NCBI GenBank assembly: GCA_965603075.1
Contig: CBFDBO010000005.1
Span: 1 to 64,000 of the forward strand
Reading direction: 5' to 3'
DNA: 64,000 bases
Source of the DNA: JABJOR01 sp965603075
GTDB taxonomy: Bacteria; Pseudomonadota; Alphaproteobacteria; Rhodospirillales; Casp-alpha2
The notes beneath the pieces are model-generated. The model saw only the letters and a list, made by a program, of their open reading frames with translations. It made no database searches and was not told where the DNA came from. Made by a program: the position numbers and the translations under genes. Position 1 is the stretch's first letter, and every line of letters begins with the position of its first letter. Positions 26,577 through 35,324 of this stretch are shown one piece after another.

Positions 26577-27320
26577 ATGTCAGTTTGGGGTAAGGTAATT
26601 GGTGGTGTTGCCGGGTTTGCGCTCGGCGGACCGTTTGGGGCGCTTATGGGCGCGTTTGCGGGACACCAGATGGATAAAATGCGTTCCAGTTTGCCACAAA
26701 ATGAGAGCGCCTTTGATACCGAAGACCGCCAAATGGTCTTCACCATGGCGGTTATCGTGTTGGGCGCAAAATTAGCCAAAGTAGATGGTCGCGTCACTAG
26801 TGACGAAGTCAACACCTTTAAAAAAGTCTTCAGCATTCCATCGTCCGAGGCCGTAGAGGTTGGTCGTTTATTTAACGAAGCCAAACAAGACGCCGCAGGG
26901 TACGAGCCATACGCCCGTCAAATTGCGCAAATCTTTGGCGGTAATCGCCAAATGCTGGAAGGCTTGCTTGGGGCGCTTTTCCATGTGGCCATGGCCGATG
27001 GACAATATCATCCGGCGGAAAAAGAATACCTCAGCAAAGTCGCCATTATCTTTGGTTTCTCCATGCGTGAATTCCAGCGCTTGGAAGATACATTTATAAA
27101 CAAAGAGGAATCCGAAGACCCCTATACCATTCTTGATATCAAACCGGATGTAAGCGACGACGAGCTTAAGAAACATTATCGTAAATTGATCATGGAGAAC
27201 CACCCGGATAAATTAATGTCACAAGGGCTGCCGCAAGAATTTATTGATTTAGCCAATGAGCGAATGGCGACCTTTAATGCGGCCTATGACCATATCAACA
27301 AAATGCGAGGGATTAAGTAG
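26577..27320 (+). CDS. djlA: TerB and J-domain co-chaperone (DjlA-like)
   Basis: A 247-residue protein. The N terminus is a glycine-rich hydrophobic segment (GGVAGFALGGPFGALMGAFAG, about 9-29) that may insert in the membrane. The middle (about 55-165) is a TerB-like helical domain with FTMAVIVLGAKLAKVDGRVT and FHVAMADGQYHPAEKEYL. The C terminus (about 180-247) is a J domain with the essential HPD motif in ENHPDKLM. DjlA proteins recruit DnaK to the membrane. AGGAGAG precedes the ATG. Symbol reflects domain order rather than proven orthology. Confidence 0.85.
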   Translation: MSVWGKVIGGVAGFALGGPFGALMGAFAGHQMDKMRSSLPQNESAFDTEDRQMVFTMAVIVLGAKLAKVDGRVTSDEVNTFKKVFSIPSSEAVEVGRLFNEAKQDAAGYEPYARQIAQIFGGNRQMLEGLLGALFHVAMADGQYHPAEKEYLSKVAIIFGFSMREFQRLEDTFINKEESEDPYTILDIKPDVSDDELKKHYRKLIMENHPDKLMSQGLPQEFIDLANERMATFNAAYDHINKMRGIK

Positions 27321-27335
27321 CGGGGCATACTTAAG

Positions 27336-28244
27336 GTGTCCTTACGTGATCTTGTCCTCGTCTCTATTGCCACGTTGCTTTTCGGTGTCAATATGGTGGC
27401 GATTAAACTTGCCGTTGGATACGCCCCACCGATTTTCGTGACGGCATTGCGTTTTGCGGTGGTGGCGGGTGTGTTGGTGTGGTTCTTCCCTCCTTGGAAA
27501 TTACCTAAAACTTTGTGGGTTGGGGTGATTGTTTTCTCGGTGGTTCAAGGTTTGCTCCACCACGGGGCATTGTACATCGGATTGGTCGGGATCGACGCTG
27601 CCGTTGGTTCTATATTGTTACAACTGGGAACGCCCTTTGCGGTGATTTTTGCGTGGGTGCTGCTTGGCGAGAAATTCGGTTGGCGGCGAGGCTTGGGAAT
27701 GGGTGTGGCCTTTCTGGGTGTGGCCGTTCTAATTGGTCAACCTGAAGTATGGTCCGCCAGCTATCATGTCGCCATTATGGTTCTCTCGGCTTTATGCTGG
27801 GGTTTTGTGAACGTCTATATGAAGCGTCTCGGTAAGGTGAATATTTTACAACTGACGGCTTGGTACGCTTTCTTTGCTGTTCCCCAATTGCTGATAACAT
27901 CGGCCATTTTCGAAACCGGACAGATCGATGCCATGATGGCAGCACCCCTCGATTTTTGGTTGTTGGTTTGTTATATGGGGCTGGGATCGTCCGTGGTGGC
28001 GTACGGTATTTGGTATTATTTATTGGGTCAGTATTCGATTGCGCAAATGATACCTTTTGCTCTACTCAATCCGGTTGTCGGTACCGTGTCCGGTGTGCTT
28101 CTATTGGGCGAAATCATGACTTTTGAGAAAATCATGGGAAGTGTTATAGTGCTGCTAGGGGTTGCCTTCATCCAATTCAGGGGCAACGCAAAGCGATCCA
28201 TTACATCCACTACATCCAATGTATCCGTTCCAACGACTGATTAA
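27336..28244 (+). CDS. EamA/DMT-superfamily transporter
   Basis: A 302-residue membrane protein with ten predicted helices in two EamA repeats; the first repeat ends around FAVIFAWVLLGEKFGWRRGLGMGVAFLGVAVL and the second around PVVGTVSGVLLLGEIMTFEKIMGSVIVLLGVAFIQ, the usual paired signatures. DMT transporters commonly export metabolites such as amino acids. The start is GTG at 27336, 15 bp after the DjlA-like gene, so the two are probably cotranscribed. The end overlaps an alternative, longer reading of the next gene. Confidence 0.88.
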   Translation: MSLRDLVLVSIATLLFGVNMVAIKLAVGYAPPIFVTALRFAVVAGVLVWFFPPWKLPKTLWVGVIVFSVVQGLLHHGALYIGLVGIDAAVGSILLQLGTPFAVIFAWVLLGEKFGWRRGLGMGVAFLGVAVLIGQPEVWSASYHVAIMVLSALCWGFVNVYMKRLGKVNILQLTAWYAFFAVPQLLITSAIFETGQIDAMMAAPLDFWLLVCYMGLGSSVVAYGIWYYLLGQYSIAQMIPFALLNPVVGTVSGVLLLGEIMTFEKIMGSVIVLLGVAFIQFRGNAKRSITSTTSNVSVPTTD

Positions 28245-28257
28245 ACCCGGACAAGCC

Positions 28258-28944
28258 ATGATTATTCGTCCTTCTCCAAACCACAATGAACGTCCACCGG
28301 GTACGGCTGTTACGGTGCTGGTGCTACATTATACGGGCATGGAAAGTTGCGATATAGCATTGGAGCGGTTGTGCGATGAAACAGCCCAAGTCAGTGCGCA
28401 TTATTTAATCGATGAAGATGGATCGATCTATCAATTGGTTGATGAGGACCGACGCGCATGGCATGCCGGCGTCGCCTCGTGGCGGGGGATTGGTGATATA
28501 AACGCCTGTTCCATCGGTATCGAACTGGTTAATCCGGGGCATGAATTTGGCTACCGGAATTTTCCCGAAGAACAAATGATGAGCTTGATTGACTTAAGCA
28601 AAGGTATTCTTAGCCGCCATAACATCCTCCCGCATAATGTGGTCGGGCATAGTGATATAGCGCCGACACGCAAGGAAGACCCCGGCGAGCTTTTTGATTG
28701 GCAACGGTTGGCAGGTGAAGGTATCGGTCAGTACCCAGATCTAGCCCCGTATCAAAATCACGGTATGCAAAGCGACGTTAATGAGGATCATGCACAACAA
28801 ACATTACACAAAATAGGCTATGATGTTGCTGATTTCAAAGCGGCCGTGCGGGCATTCCAACGTCGCTACCGACCCTCAAAAATGGATGGCGTTATGGATC
28901 AAGAAACCACCAATTTGGTGATGGCGGTTTTTAATCTAGGGTGA
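28258..28944 (+). CDS. amiD: N-acetylmuramoyl-L-alanine amidase (AmiD type)
   Basis: A 228-residue zinc amidase of the Amidase_2 family that cuts the amide bond between muramic acid and the peptide. Catalytic-site segments: VLHYTGM (zinc His), SAHYLIDEDG, WHAGVASWRG, CSIGIELVNPG and VVGHSDIAPTRKEDPG (second zinc His). The C terminus (about 170-228) looks like a peptidoglycan-binding helical domain. The frame extends back to 28162 inside the transporter gene; ATG at 28258 is preferred since the conserved sequence starts just after it. No signal peptide is visible, suggesting a cytoplasmic AmpD-like role in wall recycling, so AmpD is the main alternative name. It overlaps the convergent acetyltransferase gene by 14 bp. 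Confidence 0.82.
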   Translation: MIIRPSPNHNERPPGTAVTVLVLHYTGMESCDIALERLCDETAQVSAHYLIDEDGSIYQLVDEDRRAWHAGVASWRGIGDINACSIGIELVNPGHEFGYRNFPEEQMMSLIDLSKGILSRHNILPHNVVGHSDIAPTRKEDPGELFDWQRLAGEGIGQYPDLAPYQNHGMQSDVNEDHAQQTLHKIGYDVADFKAAVRAFQRRYRPSKMDGVMDQETTNLVMAVFNLG

Positions 28945-29386
28945 ATTCCAGCAACGGTAACATGCGCCCAACGATAGAGCCCGATGGGGCTTCGCCAACT
29001 TTTCTCGCCCCCATATGAAGATAAAATGCACATGCTTGGGGATCGGATTCAATGCGCAAGTGGGGTACCTTCATGGAGCGGGCTGTTGATACGGCCCATG
29101 CAAATAAAGTTCGCCCGGCGCCCATACCCATTCTGTCTGGTTCGATATAAAACATCTCTAGCTCGGCATGATCATCCCGGTTGACGACTTGGGTTACACC
29201 AATAAATTGATTGTTATCATAGGCAATCTGCATGGGACCTTGATGGTAGATTGCCGTCGTTATGGTGATCTCCTCCCGACAGGCTTCCATGAAGGCGGCA
29301 TCATACCCCCAGTGGGCTTTCGATCGCATGCAAAGCTCACTTAAAACGGGCAATTCTTCAATCAAGGGTGCGCGTAAATTAATCAT
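28931..29386 (-). CDS. GNAT-family N-acetyltransferase
   Basis: A 151-residue GNAT fold protein. The acetyl-CoA motif A is DRMGMGAGRTLFAWAV (about 83-98) and is preceded by ELEMFYIEP. Family members transfer acetyl groups to amines; the substrate is not predictable. The gene is convergent with the amidase gene, overlapping by 14 bp, and its start lies about 60 bp left of the RNase P RNA. Confidence 0.85.
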   Translation of the reverse strand: MINLRAPLIEELPVLSELCMRSKAHWGYDAAFMEACREEITITTAIYHQGPMQIAYDNNQFIGVTQVVNRDDHAELEMFYIEPDRMGMGAGRTLFAWAVSTARSMKVPHLRIESDPQACAFYLHMGARKVGEAPSGSIVGRMLPLLEFTLD

Positions 29387-29413
29387 GGGCTATCTATAGA
29401 CGCAACTCAGGCT

Positions 29414-29443
29414 TTGACCAAGGGGGCAGTTTTGTGTTATCGC
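29414..29443 (+). promoter_or_regulatory. Possible rnpB promoter
   Basis: TTGACC (29414-29419) and TATCGC (29438-29443) are separated by 18 bp and placed so that transcription would begin near 29450, the start of the RNase P P1 helix. The -10 match is weak. Confidence 0.4.
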
Positions 29444-29446
29444 TGC

Positions 29447-29892
<446 letters not shown>

Positions 29893-30068
29893 TACACAGA
29901 AGATAAAGACTGTTTTGTTTATCTTAATCACCCGGTAACACCCCCATGCGATAATTATGATGCGAATTATTGGTGCGCAGAAGCGGTTCCAAGTTTTCGC
30001 ATGTTGAGGATTCTACTGGATTGTTACGGGCAGAAAGCTGGGCTTTTTCGGCGTATTTAGATAACTAT

Positions 30069-30112
30069 CCCATTGACGCCCATAGCTGCCCATGTTATCC
30101 CATATATGCCCA
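30069..30112. promoter_or_regulatory. MraZ operator: five CCCA boxes at 10-bp period
   Basis: CCCA begins at 30069, 30079, 30089, 30099 and 30109, exactly one helical turn apart, 34 bp before the mraZ start. On the complementary strand these are TGGG boxes separated by short spacers, the arrangement reported for MraZ binding sites upstream of E. coli mraZ (TGGGN repeats). The array is probably the autoregulatory operator of the division/cell-wall operon. Confidence 0.8.
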
Positions 30113-30145
30113 GTAAGCATGTAATGCTGGGATCATGAGGGGCGT

Positions 30146-30640
30146 ATGGCTTTACTTGTCGGCAGACATAAAAATAAGATTGATCGAAAGGGGCGGGTTT
30201 CTGTCCCCAAGCCCTTCCGCTCAACCTTTGCCGAACAAGATTTCAACGGCGTTTATGCTTATCCCCTGTTTAAATTTCCGGCTATCGAGGTTTGCGATGA
30301 AGCGTTTATGACGCGCATCAGTTTGAGCCTTGATGACCTCGATATGTTTTCCGATGAGCAAGATGATTTGGCGACGGTGATTATGAACAATGCCGAGGCC
30401 TTATCCTTTGATCCAGAAGGGCGTATTGTCTTACCCAAACGCTTCCTTGATCACGCCGAGATTAAATCTGATGCGATTTTTGTGGGCCGTGGGCACCGTT
30501 TCCAAATTTGGGCGCCGGAGGCCTTTGAGCTGCAAAATGCCCGTGCTTTTGATCGTGCCCGTGTCCGGGGGGCGACTTTGCCTTTGCGCGACGTGCAATC
30601 AGTCTCACCCGGTTCACCAAAATCAAAAGGGGAGTCGTGA
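30146..30640 (+). CDS. mraZ: Transcriptional regulator MraZ
   Basis: A 164-residue DNA-binding protein built of two SpoVT/AbrB-like repeats; each carries the family DxxGR motif (DRKGRVSVPKPFR near residue 13 and DPEGRIVLPKRF near 92). MraZ oligomerises into rings and represses the division/cell-wall operon by binding TGGG repeats; five such boxes precede this gene. GAGGGGC precedes the ATG. The gene overlaps rsmH by 4 bp (GTGA). First gene of the division and cell-wall operon. Confidence 0.95.
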   Translation: MALLVGRHKNKIDRKGRVSVPKPFRSTFAEQDFNGVYAYPLFKFPAIEVCDEAFMTRISLSLDDLDMFSDEQDDLATVIMNNAEALSFDPEGRIVLPKRFLDHAEIKSDAIFVGRGHRFQIWAPEAFELQNARAFDRARVRGATLPLRDVQSVSPGSPKSKGES

Positions 30641-31620
30641 GCGTGAGCACACCGACAGCTCCCCACATTCCTGTCTTAATCAACGAAGTCCTCGACGCCC
30701 TGCAACCTCGTGACGGTGGTATTTATGTGGACGCTACATTTGGCGCAGGGGGCTATTCCCGGGCGATTCTAAAAGCGGCTGATTGTACCGTGTGGGGAAT
30801 AGACCGTGATCCAAATGCGCAAAGCCATTGCGACCAATTGAAATTAGAATTTCCGGACCGCATTGATTTATTGCAAGGCTGCTTCGGTGATATGGTTCAA
30901 TTATTAAAACACGCAGGCGCGGATCATATCGATGGCGTTGCTATCGATCTGGGCGTTTCTTCCATGCAGATTGACGAGCCTGACCGGGGTTTTTCATTTC
31001 GCTTCGATGGACCACTTGATATGCGTATGTCACAAAGCGGTATGTCGGCGGCGGATGTTGTCAATACTATGGAAGAAAGCGAGTTGGCCGATATTATCTA
31101 TAAATACGGTGAAGAGCGTGCCTCTCGCAAAGTTGCCAATGTGATTGTAGAGCATCGCGCTGAGACCCCTTTTACCCGAACGGCGCAATTGGCGAATTCC
31201 GTCCGTAAAGTGGTACGCAAGTCCAAAGATGGCATTGACAGTGCGACCCGAACTTTTCAAGCTTTGCGCATTTACGTCAACGATGAATTGGGCGAGGTCG
31301 AGCGCGGATTACAAGGGGCGGAAACGGTATTGGCCCCCGGTGGTCGTTTGGCTGTTGTGTCTTTTCATTCACTTGAAGATCGATTGATTAAACGGTTTTT
31401 GCGAGATCGAAGTGGGGGACAGGCGCGCGGTTCGCGCCATTCACCACAATCAAACGAGAAAGTTGCTGAGCCCACATTCAAACAATTTAAACGCAGTGGC
31501 GTTTCAGCCAGCAAGGAAGAAACCAGATCAAACCCCCGTTCGCGTTCTGCTCGATTGCGTTGGGCTGAACGAACAAACGCCCCCGCAAATAGTACCCCAG
31601 TTATAGGATGTTCGTCATGA
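30637..31620 (+). CDS. rsmH: 16S rRNA (cytosine-N4) methyltransferase RsmH
   Basis: A 327-residue S-adenosylmethionine methyltransferase (old name MraW) that methylates C1402 of 16S rRNA. Recognised by HIPVLINEVLDAL at the start, the SAM-binding YVDATFGAGGYS (about 30-41), DGVAIDLGVSSMQIDEPDRGFSF and the late AVVSFHSLEDRLIKRF. The GTG start overlaps the mraZ stop, with AAAGGGGAG upstream; a GTG two codons later is also possible. Length is normal. Confidence 0.95.
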   Translation: MSVSTPTAPHIPVLINEVLDALQPRDGGIYVDATFGAGGYSRAILKAADCTVWGIDRDPNAQSHCDQLKLEFPDRIDLLQGCFGDMVQLLKHAGADHIDGVAIDLGVSSMQIDEPDRGFSFRFDGPLDMRMSQSGMSAADVVNTMEESELADIIYKYGEERASRKVANVIVEHRAETPFTRTAQLANSVRKVVRKSKDGIDSATRTFQALRIYVNDELGEVERGLQGAETVLAPGGRLAVVSFHSLEDRLIKRFLRDRSGGQARGSRHSPQSNEKVAEPTFKQFKRSGVSASKEETRSNPRSRSARLRWAERTNAPANSTPVIGCSS

Positions 31621-32033
31621 TCCGTAGCGCCACAATTTTAGGATTGCTTGTTGGTACTTTAATGGCTGTATTCGTCTTTGCCATTAAATACGATGTGCAG
31701 GATTTAGAAGCTGAGTACGAAGCATTGAACCGGAGTATCGAACGGGACCGTCAGGCCATCCATGTTCTGAAAGCCGAATGGAGCTATTTAAACGAACCCC
31801 AGCGATTACGCGAATTGGCTAAATTACATCTGGGCGCGTCTAATCTTACGTCCGAACAAATGGGGCGGTTACAATTAATCCCCATGCGGGCGACGGAAGA
31901 TGTTGAGCCTGATCATAATTCTTCAGATAATATTGCCACTATAGAAACGGTCCGTAGTGAGGCTTCAATTGGAAGAATGGCCGCCATCGAAGCGGCCCTG
32001 CAGGAGCTTCGCGCAGCAGAAGGGTCGCCCTAA
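31617..32033 (+). CDS. ftsL: Cell division protein FtsL
   Basis: A 138-residue bitopic protein: one N-terminal transmembrane helix (about 5-25) followed by a periplasmic coiled coil (VQDLEAEYEALNRSIERDR...) and a Leu/Pro region (YLNEPQRLRELAKLHL) typical of alphaproteobacterial FtsL. It joins FtsQ and FtsB in the divisome. The ATG at 31617 overlaps the rsmH stop (ATGA). An upstream ATG at 31608 would add three residues. Identification rests on topology and position more than on strong sequence identity. Confidence 0.88.
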   Translation: MIRSATILGLLVGTLMAVFVFAIKYDVQDLEAEYEALNRSIERDRQAIHVLKAEWSYLNEPQRLRELAKLHLGASNLTSEQMGRLQLIPMRATEDVEPDHNSSDNIATIETVRSEASIGRMAAIEAALQELRAAEGSP

Positions 32034-32035
32034 TA

Positions 32036-33799
32036 ATGCAGCGAACCCAGCCTGATCCACTTAATGCAATACATGATGTGAAACATGGCGCCACCGGAAA
32101 CGGTGGCGCAACACGTATCCAGATAGAGGGTGTTCACAAGCAAGCCCTTGAAATGGGGCGCAGTCGATTATTGGTGGCAGGGGCGCTGATCATGATGGCT
32201 TTTGCCGCCATTTCTGTTCGGTTGGTTGATTTAATGGTGTTGGGCGGGGCCGAACAAGCCCTGATCACCCGTGAGCGTATGACCATAAAAGCGCCCGTTA
32301 GTCGGGCCAATATCACCGATAGAAATGGTGTTCTTGTGGCAACAAGCTTGCCAACGGCCTCGCTTTATGTGGACGCGGTCATGGTCCAAGACGCAACAGG
32401 TGCAGCGAGCAAGCTGGTCTCGGTTCTTACCGAGTTAGACAGAGACGATGTGCTGGAAAAAATTACCTCTAAAAAACGTTTTGTTTGGCTTAAACGAAAT
32501 CTATCACCCGATGAACATTACCGGGTAAATGCTTTGGGTCTACCCGGGTTCAGTTTTAAACGCGAAGAACGCCGGGTGTATCCGCAAGGTCCACTGCTTG
32601 CTCATGTGGTTGGTTTGACCGATACGGATGGTAAAGGAACCGCCGGCATCGAGCGTTATTTTGATGGTATGTTGGAAGGCAACGCAAAATCTTTGCGCTT
32701 GTCCATTGATGTGCGGGTTCAGGCATTGGTCCGTGAAGAGCTTTTAAAAACCATGCTCGAATTTAAAGCCACCGGGGCAACCGCTGTGGTGTTGGATGTG
32801 AACACGGGCGAAGTTATGTCCATGGTCTCGTTGCCCGATTTCGATCCTAACGTTCCTGGCACGGCCAATGATAATGCAATCTTCAACCGGGTGACCAAGG
32901 GCGTCTATGAAATGGGATCGACGTTTAAATTGTTCACCACGGCCATGGCGCTGGACGCGGGTACCGTGCAGCTTGATGGTGGTTATGATGCGTCGAAACC
33001 GATCAAAGTAGCGCGTTTTACGATTTCTGATTTTCACGGTAAAAATCGTTGGCTATCTGTACCAGAAATACTCATTCATTCTTCCAATATCGGGTCCGCA
33101 AAAATGGCTCTTGATGTGGGTTCCGAACGCCAGCAGGCGTATTTGGACGCGCTCGGGTTGTTACGTTCATCAGAAATTGAATTGCCAGAAATTGGTAAAC
33201 CCTTACTGCCCCGTCGTTGGCGTGAAGTGAATACCATGACCATTTCATTCGGTCACGGCATAGCGGTCAGCCCGATGCAATTAGCAAGCGGTGTGGCGAC
33301 TTTGGTTAATGGCGGCCTTCGCCATCCTGCAACGCTGCTAAAACGTAATGCGGGTGATCCCGTCGCAGGGATACGGGTTATTGATGCGACGACTTCTAGC
33401 GCCATGCGAGGGTTGATGCGTTTAGTGGTGAAGTACGGTACGGGGAAAAATGCCGAAGCCAAAGGGTATAAAATCGGCGGTAAAACAGGCACCGCCGATA
33501 AATTGATAAACGGCGTCTATAGCCACGATCAAAGAATGGCCTCGTTCGTTGGTGCCTTTCCCATAGAAAAGCCACGATTTGTTGTTTTGGTCGTGGTCGA
33601 TGAACCGGTGGGCCTAGAAAGAACATACAATTACGCCACGGGGGGGTGGGTTGCGGCCCCTGTGGTCAGTCAAATTGTTTCCCGCATGGGACCTTTGTTG
33701 GGTATGGCCCCTGACATAATGATGGCGGGAAGTGTTGCTGAACCGTCTTCACCAGAGGTGTTTATGAAGGCGTGGGAGCAATCCTTTGAGGCTCGTTGA
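32036..33799 (+). CDS. ftsI: Septal peptidoglycan transpeptidase FtsI (PBP3)
   Basis: A 587-residue class B penicillin-binding protein that cross-links septal peptidoglycan. An N-terminal helix (about 43-62) anchors a periplasmic pedestal and the transpeptidase domain. Active-site motifs: Ser295-xx-Lys298 (GSTFK), SSN at 349-351 and KTGT at 483-486. The N-terminal cytoplasmic part (about 40 residues) is longer than usual. Starts two bases after the ftsL stop; its end overlaps murE by 14 bp. Confidence 0.95.
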   Translation: MQRTQPDPLNAIHDVKHGATGNGGATRIQIEGVHKQALEMGRSRLLVAGALIMMAFAAISVRLVDLMVLGGAEQALITRERMTIKAPVSRANITDRNGVLVATSLPTASLYVDAVMVQDATGAASKLVSVLTELDRDDVLEKITSKKRFVWLKRNLSPDEHYRVNALGLPGFSFKREERRVYPQGPLLAHVVGLTDTDGKGTAGIERYFDGMLEGNAKSLRLSIDVRVQALVREELLKTMLEFKATGATAVVLDVNTGEVMSMVSLPDFDPNVPGTANDNAIFNRVTKGVYEMGSTFKLFTTAMALDAGTVQLDGGYDASKPIKVARFTISDFHGKNRWLSVPEILIHSSNIGSAKMALDVGSERQQAYLDALGLLRSSEIELPEIGKPLLPRRWREVNTMTISFGHGIAVSPMQLASGVATLVNGGLRHPATLLKRNAGDPVAGIRVIDATTSSAMRGLMRLVVKYGTGKNAEAKGYKIGGKTGTADKLINGVYSHDQRMASFVGAFPIEKPRFVVLVVVDEPVGLERTYNYATGGWVAAPVVSQIVSRMGPLLGMAPDIMMAGSVAEPSSPEVFMKAWEQSFEAR

Positions 33800-35324
33800 A
33801 TTGATAACTAATGCATTAACGGATGCAGGAAAAAAAGAACAAATGATTAGTGTTGCCCCCATAAGCGAGCATGATGTTAGTGGAATCACCTGCGATTCCC
33901 GCAACGTTGTGCCGGGTTATGTGTTCGCTGCATTGCCGGGAATAAATCTTGATGGGCGCGATTTTATAGCGGGTGCAATTGATAAAGGGGCCATTGCGAT
34001 CATTGCGGAGCAAGGTACCGAGCTGAAAGATTTAGCGAGTCCCGTTGCGTTGATAACGGACGAAAATCCAAGACAACTTTACGCCAAAATGGCGGGGGCG
34101 TTCTATGGTGCGCAACCGGATTGTATTGCCGCCATTACCGGAACCAACGGTAAAACCTCGGTGGCAACCTTCGCCCGTCAATTATGGTCTGGGCTCGGAT
34201 TGAAAGCCGGCAGTGTCGGCACCTTGGGTGTTCAAGCAAGCGGCGGCGGCGGTAGTGATAGATTGGATGTTGACGTGCCCGGTAGCTTGACCACACCCGA
34301 CCCGGCGGATTTGCACAAATCAATTGCCGCATTAACCGCGCAAGCTGTCACCCACTTGGCCATGGAAGCGTCCAGCCACGGGCTTGATCAATATCGCTTG
34401 GATGGTTTTAAGATTAATATTGCCGCCTTTACAAACCTAACCCGCGATCATTTGGATTATCATGGTGATTTTGCTTCCTATGGAAAATCCAAACGGCGCT
34501 TGTTTGAAGAGCTTTTAGAACAGGGTGGTACAGCGGTTTTGAATGCCGATACCCCTGAATTTTCTGATTTAGAAACTCTTTGTGAGAAGCGCGGTTGCCC
34601 GGTTATGAGTTACGGTAAAGCAGGGCGGGCGATCGCTTTGTTGGAGCGCGTCCCCCATAATGGTGGACAGCAAGTTAAACTGAATATTGCGGGGGAGGTC
34701 CTAGAAATTGACCTGCCTTTAATTGGTGCTTTTCAAGTAGAGAATGTCCTGTGTGCCTTGGGCATCGTTATGGCATCTGGCGCGGAGATCCACCAAGTTA
34801 TAAAATTATTACCCACATTAGAAGGCGTTCGGGGACGGCTTGAGCACGTTGCGAATTTACCCAATAGTGTTACCGGTGCCAGTCGTACCAGTGGTGCCAG
34901 CGTTTATGTTGATTTCGCCCATACCGCCGACGCCCTTGAAAGCATGCTGCAAACTCTGCGCCCGCATGTAAGGGGACGCTTGCTGGTGCTGTTCGGTTGT
35001 GGTGGCGACCGTGATCCCGGCAAACGCGCCCCAATGGGGACGGCGGCGGCAAACAATGCAGACTATGTTATTCTCAGCGATGATAATCCGCGCAGCGAGG
35101 ACCCCGCGTCCATTCGTGCCCAAGCTCTTGTTGGTTGTCCAGAGGCCACAGAAATCGGAGATCGAGCCGCCGCCATTGCCCATGGAATTTCTATGCTGCA
35201 ACAGGGGGATTTATTTGTGATCGCCGGAAAAGGTCATGAACAAGGCCAAATTATTGGTGATGAAGTGCGTCCCTTTGATGATGCGAGTGTGGCTCGATCA
35301 ATAATCGGGGAGATCCCAACATGA
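33786..35324 (+). CDS. murE: UDP-MurNAc-tripeptide synthetase MurE
   Basis: A 512-residue Mur ligase that adds the third peptide residue in the cytoplasm. The ATP loop GTNGKTSVATFA and the motif DDNPRSEDP are visible; the DNPR form is characteristic of meso-diaminopimelate-adding enzymes, and KGHEQGQ follows near the end. The start is a TTG at 33786 inside the ftsI end; GGAG lies at proper spacing before it and the first residues MRLVELI fit the family. No ATG nearby fits. Confidence 0.93.
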   Translation: MRLVELITNALTDAGKKEQMISVAPISEHDVSGITCDSRNVVPGYVFAALPGINLDGRDFIAGAIDKGAIAIIAEQGTELKDLASPVALITDENPRQLYAKMAGAFYGAQPDCIAAITGTNGKTSVATFARQLWSGLGLKAGSVGTLGVQASGGGGSDRLDVDVPGSLTTPDPADLHKSIAALTAQAVTHLAMEASSHGLDQYRLDGFKINIAAFTNLTRDHLDYHGDFASYGKSKRRLFEELLEQGGTAVLNADTPEFSDLETLCEKRGCPVMSYGKAGRAIALLERVPHNGGQQVKLNIAGEVLEIDLPLIGAFQVENVLCALGIVMASGAEIHQVIKLLPTLEGVRGRLEHVANLPNSVTGASRTSGASVYVDFAHTADALESMLQTLRPHVRGRLLVLFGCGGDRDPGKRAPMGTAAANNADYVILSDDNPRSEDPASIRAQALVGCPEATEIGDRAAAIAHGISMLQQGDLFVIAGKGHEQGQIIGDEVRPFDDASVARSIIGEIPT

